This document shows, one piece after another, positions 1-6,271 of a DNA stretch of 6,683 bases. The notes under the pieces are model-generated. The model was not told where the DNA came from, searched no databases, and saw only the letters and a list, made by a program, of their open reading frames with translations. A program made the translations under genes and the position numbers. The DNA comes from Spirochaetia bacterium (GTDB lineage Bacteria; Spirochaetota; Leptospirae; Leptospirales; Leptonemataceae), in assembly GCA_016195395.1 (NCBI GenBank), contig JACPZR010000129.1, forward strand, positions 1 to 6,683, in the 5' to 3' direction. The first letter of the stretch is position 1. Every line of letters starts with the position of its first letter.

Positions 1-1021
1 AGATCTTCTTGCCGGCCTTGATGATCTTCTTTGTGCGCCCGGATTCCGTGTCCAGAATCTGAATGTCGCCGTCGTGGTCGTCTCCGGTGAACGTTACCCA
101 GAGCTCCGTCCCGTCCGGGGATACAACGCTGTAGACGGGGAAACCCAAGAGATCGATCGAGCTGATACGCGAGAAATCTTTCTGCGAAAGAACAGCGATC
201 CTGTGCTCGCCCACCACCGGCATAAAGATCTTGTCCCCGGCAACGGCCCAGCTGGCCATGTGCGGCATCTTGGGTGGAACAACGCCGGGGGCGCTGCCGC
301 GGTAGTCGAGAACGCGCACGGATGGGTGGTCGCTTCTGACATCCACCAAGGAAGACCGCGCCGAATTGATGTGTGCTGTAATGTAGTAACGTCCGTCCGG
401 AGTGATGATCGCGTCAAAGGGGTGGGGAACCGGTGTCGATACCCTGTGCTTCAATTCATACGATGCGGGACCGCCCTCTTTGCCGGGTGCGAGAATCCAG
501 ATCTCATTTCCGTCCATGAGGCCGCAGAGAAACGTATCGGAAGCTCCGTCGGACATGCCGGTGACACGCGAAACGATCTCTTTGCCTTCAAACGTGGTTT
601 TTGCCGGGATTGACTTGGCGATCTTGAACGACTCGAGGTCAACGATTGTCACCCCGCCCGGGTCGTATTCAGCAACGGCCACCGTGCGCGCATCGCGCGA
701 GATGGCAATGCCGATGGAATTCTTTGACGTCTGGAGACTACCCGCTTCTTTCAGGCGCGCAAGATCGATCCTTGAAAGAACTCCGTTTCGCAGGGCCACG
801 TAGCCGTAGCGGAGCGCCGGATCAAAGACCATGCTCGCATGACGCATGTCGCCGGCTGACGTCTGGATTTTAGTGATGAGTTCCATTTTTGCATAGTCGA
901 TGACGGCGAGCTTCCCGCCCGCGCGCTCCACAACAAAGACGCGTGTTCCCACGGTGGCTGTGGGCGTGCAGGCCGAGAGGACTGCGGCCAAAGAGAATGA
1001 TAAGAGTAAGAATTGTTTCAT
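1..1021 (-). CDS. nirF: NirF-like heme d1 biosynthesis lipoprotein (partial, C-terminus beyond left edge)
   Basis: Reading leftward from ATG at 1021, the frame stays open to the window edge (340 codons, no stop), so the gene is partial; NirF proteins are usually about 390 residues. Residues 1-18 form a lipoprotein leader ending in LSAC, so the mature protein should be lipid-anchored at Cys18 and face the periplasm. The rest looks like a beta-propeller related to the d1 domain of cytochrome cd1. NirF-type stretches are HASMVF with His61 (matching a histidine important in characterised NirF), NSIGIAISRDAR, EYDPGGV, PFDAIITPDGRYYI and KMPHMASW. Known NirF proteins act late in heme d1 formation; the exact reaction is not settled. 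A GGAG lies 7 bases before the ATG, and the ATG overlaps the nirJ stop (ATGA), so translation is probably coupled. The main alternative, NirN or a cd1-like protein, is less likely because NirN carries an N-terminal cytochrome c domain and none is seen. Confidence 0.88.
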   Translation of the reverse strand, partial: MKQFLLLSFSLAAVLSACTPTATVGTRVFVVERAGGKLAVIDYAKMELITKIQTSAGDMRHASMVFDPALRYGYVALRNGVLSRIDLARLKEAGSLQTSKNSIGIAISRDARTVAVAEYDPGGVTIVDLESFKIAKSIPAKTTFEGKEIVSRVTGMSDGASDTFLCGLMDGNEIWILAPGKEGGPASYELKHRVSTPVPHPFDAIITPDGRYYITAHINSARSSLVDVRSDHPSVRVLDYRGSAPGVVPPKMPHMASWAVAGDKIFMPVVGEHRIAVLSQKDFSRISSIDLLGFPVYSVVSPDGTELWVTFTGDDHDGDIQILDTESGRTKKIIKAGKKI

Positions 1022-2205
1022 GCTGTTGCTCCAGCGGCTGCGTTTTCCCGCGCAGCGAGTATGTTCTGATCTTGATCTGTCAGGATGCAGGATGGATCTT
1101 CCGCCCATATGTCACCAAAGGCCGCTTCCGCGCGTTCTCTGTGTGATCCGCGGCAGAGCGGGAGCGCCGCACAGGAGGCGCACTTTCCTTTTAGATAACG
1201 TGTGCGATTGCGGAGCGTTTCAACGAGGGGGCTTTTCAGAATAGAGAGAAGGGAGTCTTCTTTGACATTTCCCATGCTGACACTGCGCCAAAACTGGTCA
1301 GGGTGTACGTTTCCTTTGTGGTCGATATTGATGACTTTCTCACCGGCCGAGTTGCCTCCGCGGCGGGCCAGAAGAGTTTGGAGCCTCGCGGTGGCGGCCT
1401 CGCCGTACCTTTGCATAACGTATAGAAGTAGAAGGACACCGTCAGAGTCGTTTCCACCCGTAACGATGCGCACCGGAGATCGACGCTCTACCAACTCCAA
1501 GGCACGGTCAAAGAGGTGTGTGACGAAAGCGCGGGCTTCGTCAGGAGAGAGGTCGTTTCGTGAAAAACCTGCTCCCCGTCCGCTGTACACTAAGTGCGAT
1601 ACGTAAAAGCGTTGGATATTCTCCTTTATACACAGCTCCAGAAGGGAATCAACGTGAGACACATTGATACGACTGACGGTGATGCGGAGACCGGCATTGA
1701 TTCCAGCACGCATGCTGTTACGAATCCCGTCGAGGGCGCGTTCATACGCTCCGTCAAGGCCCCTGTACGTGTCGTTTACGTCCGGCAGGCCGTCAATGCT
1801 CACGCCCACATAACGCACACCGGCCGATTTCAAACGCCCGGCCGCGGCCGGATCGATGAGGACGCCATTAGTTGAAAGCTGGCAGTGGATGCCCTGTTCG
1901 TTGGCTTTTTGGATGAGATCAAAGAGGTCGGGACGCAGCAGCGGTTCACCGCCGGAGAAAATGAGCACACGGATACCGGCCGCCGCCAGGTCGTCCACAA
2001 GTTGGAGCGCGTCTTCATGGGAAAGCTCGTCGGCGCTGACGGCCCGCTTGGCGGTTGAATAGCAGTGCGGGCAGGCCATGTTGCAGGTGTTGGTGACGTT
2101 CCAAATTACGACAGGAGGTGGATTCGCTTGATAGCGTCCGGCCGTATCGGTCTTTGGAGAGTCGTGCTCGAGAATCTGATGGAGGCTGTCCGTTATGGGG
2201 AGCAT
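1018..2205 (-). CDS. nirJ: Heme d1 biosynthesis radical SAM protein NirJ
   Basis: A 395-residue radical SAM enzyme of normal NirJ length. The cluster-binding motif CNMACPHC gives Cys41, Cys45 and Cys48 for the SAM-binding [4Fe-4S] cluster, and GGEP (85-88) is the SAM-contacting motif. The C-terminal region has a SPASM-like cysteine set (Cys342, Cys345, Cys351, Cys373) for an auxiliary cluster. TGGNDSDG, RRGGNSAG and NIDHKGNVHPDQFW are typical of the NirJ/AhbC group. In the heme d1 pathway NirJ acts on didecarboxysiroheme in the cytoplasm and removes the two propionate side chains on the way to the oxo groups. ATG at 2205 has a GGAG about 5 bases upstream, lies inside the end of nirE (13-base overlap), and the stop overlaps the nirF start. 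The related AhbC of siroheme-dependent heme synthesis was considered, but the coupled nirF gene favours NirJ. Confidence 0.92.
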   Translation of the reverse strand: MLPITDSLHQILEHDSPKTDTAGRYQANPPPVVIWNVTNTCNMACPHCYSTAKRAVSADELSHEDALQLVDDLAAAGIRVLIFSGGEPLLRPDLFDLIQKANEQGIHCQLSTNGVLIDPAAAGRLKSAGVRYVGVSIDGLPDVNDTYRGLDGAYERALDGIRNSMRAGINAGLRITVSRINVSHVDSLLELCIKENIQRFYVSHLVYSGRGAGFSRNDLSPDEARAFVTHLFDRALELVERRSPVRIVTGGNDSDGVLLLLYVMQRYGEAATARLQTLLARRGGNSAGEKVINIDHKGNVHPDQFWRSVSMGNVKEDSLLSILKSPLVETLRNRTRYLKGKCASCAALPLCRGSHRERAEAAFGDIWAEDPSCILTDQDQNILAARENAAAGATA

Positions 2206-2990
2206 GCTTTCTCCGCTTGAAGCGACGCAAGGGACAGAGTGCGCAGGGCTTCTCTCTTGTTCAGATGATTTACAACGCGTCCCATGATGACCAGCGCCGG
2301 CGAGTCGATGCCGGCATCGTGTACGCGCCCGAGGATATTGCCCACGGTCCCGGTAACAAAACGTTGGTTGGCACGTGTTGCATTTGAAACGACGCAGACG
2401 GGCTCGTCAACATTGGCCGCATCCTGTGAGACATTGAGGATGATGTCACTGATAATGGTGAGGCCCATATAGACCACGCATGTCTGGCGGGACAGATCAA
2501 GGCCGCGGAAATGCGCGTAATCCCCGTCGCTCCGCTTGTGTCCTGTGAGAAACAAGATCTGTGAAGAAGAGTCGCGGTGGGTGAGGGGAAGGCCCAGACT
2601 TGCCGCGGCTCCGGACGCTGCTGTGATCCCCGGCACAACGTCACACTCGATCCCCCGCGACTGCAGATATTCCTGCTCTTCGCCTCCGCGTCCAAAAACA
2701 AGCGGGTCCCCGCCTTTCAGCCGCACCACCAGCGCATAACGTGAAGCAAGATCCGCGAGCAAAGCATTAGTCTCATGCTGCGGCAGTGTGTGATTTCCCT
2801 TTGTTTTTCCGGCGAAGATCAGCTCAGCCGAGGACCGGCAGTGATGGAGAATCTCTGACCCTACAAGCTGGTCGTACACAACGGCATCTGCGGCTTCCAG
2901 AAAGCGGACGGCTTTCAACGTCAAGAGCTCCGGGTCTCCCGGACCGGCACCCACTAGAACGACGCGGCCCATTTTTCGGCAGTTGCTCAT
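2193..2990 (-). CDS. nirE: Uroporphyrinogen-III C-methyltransferase (SUMT, NirE/CobA type)
   Basis: A single-domain SUMT that uses two SAM to turn uroporphyrinogen III into precorrin-2, the shared precursor of siroheme, heme d1 and cobalamin. Hallmarks, numbered from the longest reading (TTG at 3005, 270 residues), are GAGPGDPELLTLKA (19-32), VRLKGGDPLVFGRGGEE (94-110), VPGITAASGAAA (124-135), LTHR (141-144) and VVYMG (177-181). There is no CysG dehydrogenase/chelatase domain. The start is uncertain: TTG at 3005, ATG at 2990 (chosen here, 265 residues) and ATG at 2972 are all in frame, and none has a clear Shine-Dalgarno sequence. The SAM loop begins just after the last, so all give a full domain. 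It is the first gene of the operon and overlaps nirJ by 13 bases, which makes heme d1 supply its likely role, though the product could also feed siroheme or cobalamin. Confidence 0.9.
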   Translation of the reverse strand: MSNCRKMGRVVLVGAGPGDPELLTLKAVRFLEAADAVVYDQLVGSEILHHCRSSAELIFAGKTKGNHTLPQHETNALLADLASRYALVVRLKGGDPLVFGRGGEEQEYLQSRGIECDVVPGITAASGAAASLGLPLTHRDSSSQILFLTGHKRSDGDYAHFRGLDLSRQTCVVYMGLTIISDIILNVSQDAANVDEPVCVVSNATRANQRFVTGTVGNILGRVHDAGIDSPALVIMGRVVNHLNKREALRTLSLASLQAEKACSP

Positions 2991-3035
2991 GAGATTCGTA
3001 TTCAAGAGGATGATATCCGTAATTAGTCAACCAAG

Positions 3036-3064
3036 AAAATACCGATATTGAGAATGTCTCTCAA
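3036..3064 (-). promoter_or_regulatory. Candidate sigma-70-type promoter of nirEJF
   Basis: On the minus strand TTGAGA (3064-3059; 5 of 6 to the -35 consensus) is followed after exactly 17 bases by TATTTT (3041-3036; 4 of 6 to the -10 consensus). Transcription would begin near 3029, giving a leader of about 40 bases to the ATG at 2990. The -35 box is one arm of the palindrome at 3048-3064. This is a match by eye in a short region; host promoter preferences are unknown. Confidence 0.4.
3048..3064. promoter_or_regulatory. Palindromic candidate operator between nirE and the DUF420 gene
   Basis: TTGAGA-ATGTC-TCTCAA is a perfect 6-bp inverted repeat around a 5-base spacer, 17 bp overall. It sits roughly midway between the divergent starts, about 57 bases from the nirE ATG at 2990 and 62 bases from the DUF420 ATG at 3127. 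Its left-pointing arm doubles as the -35 box of the proposed nirE promoter. The arms resemble the TTGAT...ATCAA half sites of FNR/DNR regulators, but the base at position 5 and the spacing differ, so an FNR site is not claimed. Confidence 0.4.
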
Positions 3065-3126
3065 GCCCTGCGTTTTTCCGATGAATTATCGTTGCGCGCT
3101 ATCGACTTCGGCGCGGGAAGACAACG

Positions 3127-3549
3127 ATGCTTACGGCGCTGGGACATGTGAACGGTTTTCTGAACGCTGTGATCGTGGTCTTGATCGTTTGGGCGTTTCT
3201 GGCCATCCGCAGGGGCGACCGCGTTATGCACCCACGCCTTATGAAAGCGGCGGTTCTGACGGGATGTCTCTTTCTTGTGGGCTACGGAACGCATACGGCG
3301 CTGGCGGGCCACACCCGCTTTCCGGGAAACGACTGGGTGAGGACGTTATTTGTTGTGATTCTCACCACCCACACGGTGCTCGCTGTGGTGGTGGGGCCGC
3401 TGGTTCTGTGGATGCTAGTCCTCGGGATTCGGGGACGGTTCGAAGCTCACAAGCGGCTGGCGCGTTATGCGTACCCAATCTGGCTCTACGTATCCGTGAC
3501 AGGCGTGATCATTTATTGGATGAATAACTTCCTGCGCCCCGCCGGCTGA
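3127..3549 (+). CDS. DUF420 (YozB/CtaM-like) membrane protein
   Basis: A 140-residue, very hydrophobic protein with four predicted membrane helices (about 9-27, 42-60, 73-99 and 115-133). The DUF420 pattern is clear: HVNGFLNA at the N-terminus, AIRRGDRVMHPRLMKAA after helix 1, FLVGYGTHTALAGHTRF after helix 2, ILTTHTVLAVVVGPL in helix 3, and EAHKRLARYAYPIWLYVSVTGVIIY into helix 4. Histidines 7, 35, 56, 62, 82 and 108 include the family's conserved set, which may bind metal or heme. Staphylococcal CtaM of this family is needed to mature a heme-copper oxidase; in other bacteria the family is seen near respiratory genes. Divergence from nirEJF fits a respiratory role, but a direct link to nitrite reductase is inference. 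The ATG is preceded by GGAAG with 6 intervening bases. It is shorter than YozB but keeps the core. Confidence 0.85.
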   Translation: MLTALGHVNGFLNAVIVVLIVWAFLAIRRGDRVMHPRLMKAAVLTGCLFLVGYGTHTALAGHTRFPGNDWVRTLFVVILTTHTVLAVVVGPLVLWMLVLGIRGRFEAHKRLARYAYPIWLYVSVTGVIIYWMNNFLRPAG

Positions 3550-3637
3550 CGCCGTACGCGGGGAGCATGGACTCACCTGGGCATTGAGGTCGCGCTACTC
3601 GAATGGAGCCGCGGCACTTCCGATAATCAATCTTATG
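3550..3637. other. Convergent intergenic gap, no terminator seen
   Basis: These 88 bases separate the convergent ends of the DUF420 and DUF1295 genes. I found no GC-rich hairpin followed by a T run in either direction, so how transcription ends here is not visible. Confidence 0.5.
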
Positions 3638-4423
3638 TCACCGCCGCGGCCGACCCGGAATAAAAGCATTCGTGGATTTCATGTATTCCTCGAACCCAGG
3701 TTTTGTTTTGGCAAGGCCCCGTTCGAGCATGGCCACACCGGATACCTTGAGCAGAAGAAACGTCATCATGAAAGGACTCACGAGAACCCAGAGGGATTGG
3801 ACGTCGAACGTGCCGATGCCGAGCGAAGCGAGCGTCAACCCCCACCATACCACCGCTTCCCCGAAATAGTTGGGATGTCTTGAATAACGCCAGAGCCCCG
3901 TGGTCAGCAGCTTTCCTCTATTCGCCGGGTCCTTCTTGAAAAGAGTCAGCTGGAAATCGGCCACGCTCTCCCACAGAAATCCCACGGTAAAGAGCGCCAT
4001 CCCCGCACCCCAGATGGGCCACGTCACATCGCTCTGTGAATGGGACGCGCGGCCGAGCGGCCACGAGAGAATCCAGAGAATGAGGCCCTGCAGGAGAAAA
4101 ACCTGGAAGAGGCTTCGAAGCGGCCAGACGGCTCCGTACTCATTTCGCCACTGCGCATAGCGGTAGTCTTCTCCTTTGCCTGCGTTGCGCATCAGGATGT
4201 GGAAGCCCAGGCGCAGACCCCAGAGCGCTGTTGCCGCCAGCGTTATCAGCATGGGAGCATCCCAGATGCGATTCTCCCATACATAGTAAGCGGCGAGCAG
4301 TCCCATGAAGGGTCCCCACGCAATATCCGCAATGCTTGCATTTCTCAACATCAGGCTCAGAAGCCAGAGGAAGAACATCAATCCCAGTGTCAGGAGTGCG
4401 CCGTTCAAGAGAAGCTGAATCAT
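3638..4423 (-). CDS. DUF1295 family membrane protein (steroid 5-alpha-reductase-like)
   Basis: A 261-residue integral membrane protein with several hydrophobic segments (about 4-25, 36-50, 57-75, 105-121, 136-152, 190-204 and 210-228). The DUF1295 signature is present: SIADIAWG (30-37), LWGLRLG (68-74), WESVADFQL (151-159), GLWRYSRHPNYFGE (176-189) and VSGVAMLER (228-236), with a final EEY...TNAFIP. The RHPNYFGE region is shared with the C-terminal domain of steroid 5-alpha-reductases and isoprenylcysteine methyltransferases, where it takes part in cofactor binding. The substrate is unknown; reduction or methylation of a lipid is plausible but not shown. ATG at 4423 has a GGGAG 7 bases upstream, inside the end of the acyltransferase gene, and overlaps its stop (ATGA). 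That coupling suggests both proteins work on membrane lipids. Confidence 0.88.
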   Translation of the reverse strand: MIQLLLNGALLTLGLMFFLWLLSLMLRNASIADIAWGPFMGLLAAYYVWENRIWDAPMLITLAATALWGLRLGFHILMRNAGKGEDYRYAQWRNEYGAVWPLRSLFQVFLLQGLILWILSWPLGRASHSQSDVTWPIWGAGMALFTVGFLWESVADFQLTLFKKDPANRGKLLTTGLWRYSRHPNYFGEAVVWWGLTLASLGIGTFDVQSLWVLVSPFMMTFLLLKVSGVAMLERGLAKTKPGFEEYMKSTNAFIPGRPRR

Positions 4424-5172
4424 TTCTGGTCTCCCTGCGTCGTTACCGTCTGCGTTCCGGGAAGGCCTGACTGGATAACGTTTCGCACTGTGTCTGACAG
4501 TTCCGCAGCAGACATCGCCCCATAACGTTCCGGTGCGATGGCTTCATGCACGGTCACAAACACATCGCCCCGGTATATGCGCTGGATCCAGCGCCCTTTT
4601 TGAACGGGAAGGCACGCACCGGTCCCGTGGATGGTGAGCGGCTGGATTGTCACCTCAGCTTTCTTTGCGAGGATGAACGCTCCCTGTTTGAACGGCAGCA
4701 TTTTGCCTGTTTTGGTGCGCGTACCCTCCGGAAAGATGAACACAGAAATCCCGGCCTTCACGCGCTCTGCTGCCCTGTAGAGGCTCTTCATCCCGGCGTC
4801 TTTATTTTCACGGGCAATGGGAATGTAGCCTGTGCGCTTCATCCCGCGGCCTAGGATTGGGATACGGAACAAGGAGTCTTTGGCGAGCCACCTGTACTGG
4901 GTTTTCAGCACGGCGCCCACAATGAGCACATCAAACAGACTCTCGTGATTGGAAACGTAGATTACGGGCGGCGTGCGGTTCAATCTCTCCGGATGAATCA
5001 CGTGCAACCTCGCGGGCGAGATGAAAACCATTAAACGGCACCACCATACGTGAAAGACATGGGCCCCCGCCGCAGACCCAAACAGGAGACATACGAGTCC
5101 GCCGAGCACAAACAGCGGCGAAAGGGCCCAGAACACCATCCAATACAAAGTGGATCTTACGGCATCGATCAA
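4420..5172 (-). CDS. plsC: 1-acyl-sn-glycerol-3-phosphate acyltransferase (PlsC family)
   Basis: Transfers an acyl chain to lysophosphatidic acid (or a related lysolipid) at the inner membrane to make phosphatidic acid. Counting from TTG at 5172 (250 residues), all acyltransferase blocks are present: NHESLFD with catalytic His76 and Asp81, GYIPIAREN (115-123), FPEGTRTKTG (147-156), and VTIQPLTIHGTG, the proline block. An N-terminal hydrophobic stretch of about 30 residues should anchor it. The frame is open to another TTG at 5238, but the 22 extra residues are hydrophilic, resemble no family member, and lie in the control region. The TTG at 5172 has a strong GGAGGT just upstream and gives the usual family length. 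The gene overlaps the DUF1295 gene by four bases. Specificity could be for another lysophospholipid or ornithine lipid precursor, so the symbol denotes family only. Confidence 0.88.
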   Translation of the reverse strand: MIDAVRSTLYWMVFWALSPLFVLGGLVCLLFGSAAGAHVFHVWWCRLMVFISPARLHVIHPERLNRTPPVIYVSNHESLFDVLIVGAVLKTQYRWLAKDSLFRIPILGRGMKRTGYIPIARENKDAGMKSLYRAAERVKAGISVFIFPEGTRTKTGKMLPFKQGAFILAKKAEVTIQPLTIHGTGACLPVQKGRWIQRIYRGDVFVTVHEAIAPERYGAMSAAELSDTVRNVIQSGLPGTQTVTTQGDQK

Positions 5173-5176
5173 AGCA

Positions 5177-5182
5177 ACCTCC
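5177..5182 (-). promoter_or_regulatory. Ribosome binding site that sets the plsC start
   Basis: GGAGGT on the minus strand ends 4 bases before TTG at 5172. It is the best Shine-Dalgarno match in this region and is the reason for choosing the shorter reading over TTG at 5238. Confidence 0.65.
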
Positions 5183-5231
5183 GTGGCTCCTGAACAAGAA
5201 CGAGGAGACACCCCGCTTTGACGCCTACTTT

Positions 5232-5262
5232 TTGTCAAATGTTAACTGCAAGCATTTGACAA
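5232..5262. repeat. Perfect 10-bp inverted repeat, candidate operator or upstream activator site
   Basis: TTGTCAAATG (5232-5241) and CATTTGACAA (5253-5262) are exact reverse complements separated by 11 bases; the spacer begins so that GTTAAC (5241-5246) is also palindromic. The centre (about 5247) is roughly 75 bases upstream of the plsC start and about 195 bases upstream of the expected sigma-54 transcription start. No transcript enters here from either flank and there is no T run, so a protein-binding site is more likely than a terminator. It does not match the NtrC site I know (TGCACC-N5-GGTGCA). Confidence 0.6.
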
Positions 5263-5417
5263 GAGAATCGCGGAGGCGCGCACGAGGTCCACGCCGCTGT
5301 AGTCGTGCTTCCCCGCATTCATCCTCACTGGGCCCACGTCGGCCCCAGAGTGCCCAAAATCCCCACAAAAAGCCCGGTGAAGAGGCCGCATTTTCGCTTT
5401 CGAGGCGCTGATGGGGA

Positions 5418-5433
5418 TGGCACGGTTTTTGCA
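5418..5433 (+). promoter_or_regulatory. Sigma-54 (RpoN) -24/-12 promoter
   Basis: TGGCACG (5418-5424), four bases, then TTGCA (5429-5433) matches the sigma-54 consensus TGGCACG-N4-TTGCW at every core position. The invariant GG (5419-5420) and GC (5431-5432) are separated by the required 10 bases. Transcription should begin near 5443-5446, only about 15 bases before the receiver ATG at 5459. A sigma-54 promoter needs an AAA+ activator bound upstream; the inverted repeat at 5232-5262 is a candidate site. Confidence 0.85.
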
Positions 5434-5458
5434 ACGCACTACTCATGGGGATGCGGAA

Positions 5459-5824
5459 ATGCGGCTTCTAATTGTGGACGATTCAAACGTGGTCCGCCGG
5501 GCGATCGAAAAATACCTGGGGCCGCTGGGAATGACGTTAGTCGGCACCGCGGGCGACGGGGAGACGGCTTTGACCATCTTCCGACAGCACCTGCCGGATC
5601 TCGTCACGCTCGACATCACGATGCCCAAGATGGACGGCCTCGCCTGCCTCGACGCGATGATGCAGATCAAAAAGGACACCAAGGTGCTCATCATCAGCGC
5701 GCTGTCCGACCAGCACACGGGGCTCCTTGCGCTCAAGAAGGGCGCCCGCGGATTTCTCCCAAAACCGATTACGGAGGCATTGCTGCTCGAAGAAGTGCGA
5801 CGCATCGCGGGAGCCTCCGTATGA
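5459..5824 (+). CDS. CheY-like single-domain response regulator
   Basis: A 121-residue receiver with nothing attached. The acidic pair is Asp7-Asp8 in LLIVDDS, the phosphorylation site is Asp52 in LVTLDITMPKMDG, Ser80 is the switch residue in VLIISALSD, and Lys102 lies in FLPKPI. With no output domain it must act by protein contact or as a phosphorelay intermediate. The frame is open upstream with an ATG at 5411, but that start would put the sigma-54 promoter inside the gene; ATG at 5459 gives an ordinary receiver N-terminus. Its Shine-Dalgarno is weak (GGGG 8 bases upstream). It overlaps the CheX-like gene by four bases (ATGA), so the phosphatase next door probably acts on it. The cognate kinase is not in the window; it could be fused to or follow the Amt gene. 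I avoid the symbol cheY because no chemotaxis gene is nearby. Confidence 0.9.
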   Translation: MRLLIVDDSNVVRRAIEKYLGPLGMTLVGTAGDGETALTIFRQHLPDLVTLDITMPKMDGLACLDAMMQIKKDTKVLIISALSDQHTGLLALKKGARGFLPKPITEALLLEEVRRIAGASV

Positions 5825-6267
5825 CAGAACAAGAGCTCAGAACATTCATCAAGGTCGTCATGACCTATTTTGAGACTGTCTCCGGTGAGCCGTCCCGCAT
5901 GGGACTGCCTTCCATTAAACGCAAAGACAGTCCGCTTTCGGATTTTACAGGAGCAATCGGCATTTCAGGAGCGCGCCGTGGCGCCGTTTACTTCACGGCC
6001 CCGCGGGCTCTCATGATTGATTTTGCCGCGCAGATCCTGGGAGAAGGCAGTCACGACGACGAAAGCCTGTACGATCTTGTGGGAGAAATGACGAACACAA
6101 TCGCCGGGAATGTGCGCGAGACGTTCGGCCCTGAGTTTATGATTTCAGTGCCGATGATCGTCAAAGGTAACGCTACGGATATCGACGTGCGGCTTGCCAA
6201 CTCTGTCTTCCTTGTCCCCATCGAATGGCGCACCCATAAGTGCTACCTGGGGATTGGGTTGGAGTAG
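5821..6267 (+). CDS. CheX-like chemotaxis phosphatase
   Basis: A 148-residue protein of the CheC/CheX/FliY phosphatase superfamily. The single catalytic motif ExxN is seen in VGEMTNTIAGN (Glu89, Asn92, with the trailing Asn97), the form typical of CheX: one active helix per subunit and a dimeric enzyme. Flanking features also fit, including GAIGISGARRGAVYFTAPRAL for the central sheet and a C-terminal strand region FLVPIEWRTHKCYLGIGLE. Such proteins remove phosphate from CheY-like receivers, so the partner is most likely the receiver encoded directly upstream, with which it overlaps by four bases. The frame is open far upstream to about 5305, but that part runs through the receiver gene in another frame and is not coding. 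The ATG at 5821 gives the normal family length. Confidence 0.85.
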   Translation: MTEQELRTFIKVVMTYFETVSGEPSRMGLPSIKRKDSPLSDFTGAIGISGARRGAVYFTAPRALMIDFAAQILGEGSHDDESLYDLVGEMTNTIAGNVRETFGPEFMISVPMIVKGNATDIDVRLANSVFLVPIEWRTHKCYLGIGLE

Positions 6268-6271
6268 CGGC

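Larger units (their letters stand above)
5173..5458. other. Divergent control region between plsC and the receiver gene
   Basis: These 286 bases hold no convincing gene. They contain the long inverted repeat (5232-5262), an imperfect GC-rich inverted repeat without a T run (5328-5348), and the sigma-54 promoter (5418-5433). Frames open across the region on both strands lack family resemblance and ribosome binding sites. Confidence 0.7.

Noticed and set aside
74..803. Open frames on the plus strand over the left part of the window
   Set aside because: They are antisense to nirF, whose frame is continuous from 1021 to the edge with family motifs throughout. They show no recognisable domains.
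725..867. An 11-bp direct repeat TGACGTCTGGA at 725-735 and 857-867
   Set aside because: Both copies are in frame inside nirF and encode the same QTS stretch 44 residues apart, which fits the blade period of a beta-propeller rather than a DNA element.
1018..2205. AhbC of siroheme-dependent heme b synthesis instead of NirJ
   Set aside because: The two families are close, but translational coupling to a clear nirF gene and the NirJ-like C-terminal region favour heme d1 synthesis.
3048..3064. Reading the palindrome as a standard FNR/DNR box
   Set aside because: Half sites are TTGAG rather than TTGAT and the spacing is longer than the TTGAT-N4-ATCAA consensus.
3079..3091. Small inverted repeat CGAT-GAATT-ATCG upstream of the DUF420 gene
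   Set aside because: Arms of four bases are common by chance, and no -35/-10 pair for the DUF420 gene could be built around it.
5328..5348. GC-rich inverted repeat CTGGGCC / GGCCCCAG as a terminator
   Set aside because: One arm has an extra C, no T run follows in either direction, and no gene is transcribed into it.
5305..6267. A 320-codon open frame on the plus strand that contains the CheX-like gene in frame
   Set aside because: Only the part from 5821 resembles a protein family. The upstream part crosses the sigma-54 promoter and the receiver gene in another frame, and its translation is rich in Arg, Gly, His and Pro as expected of an out-of-frame reading.
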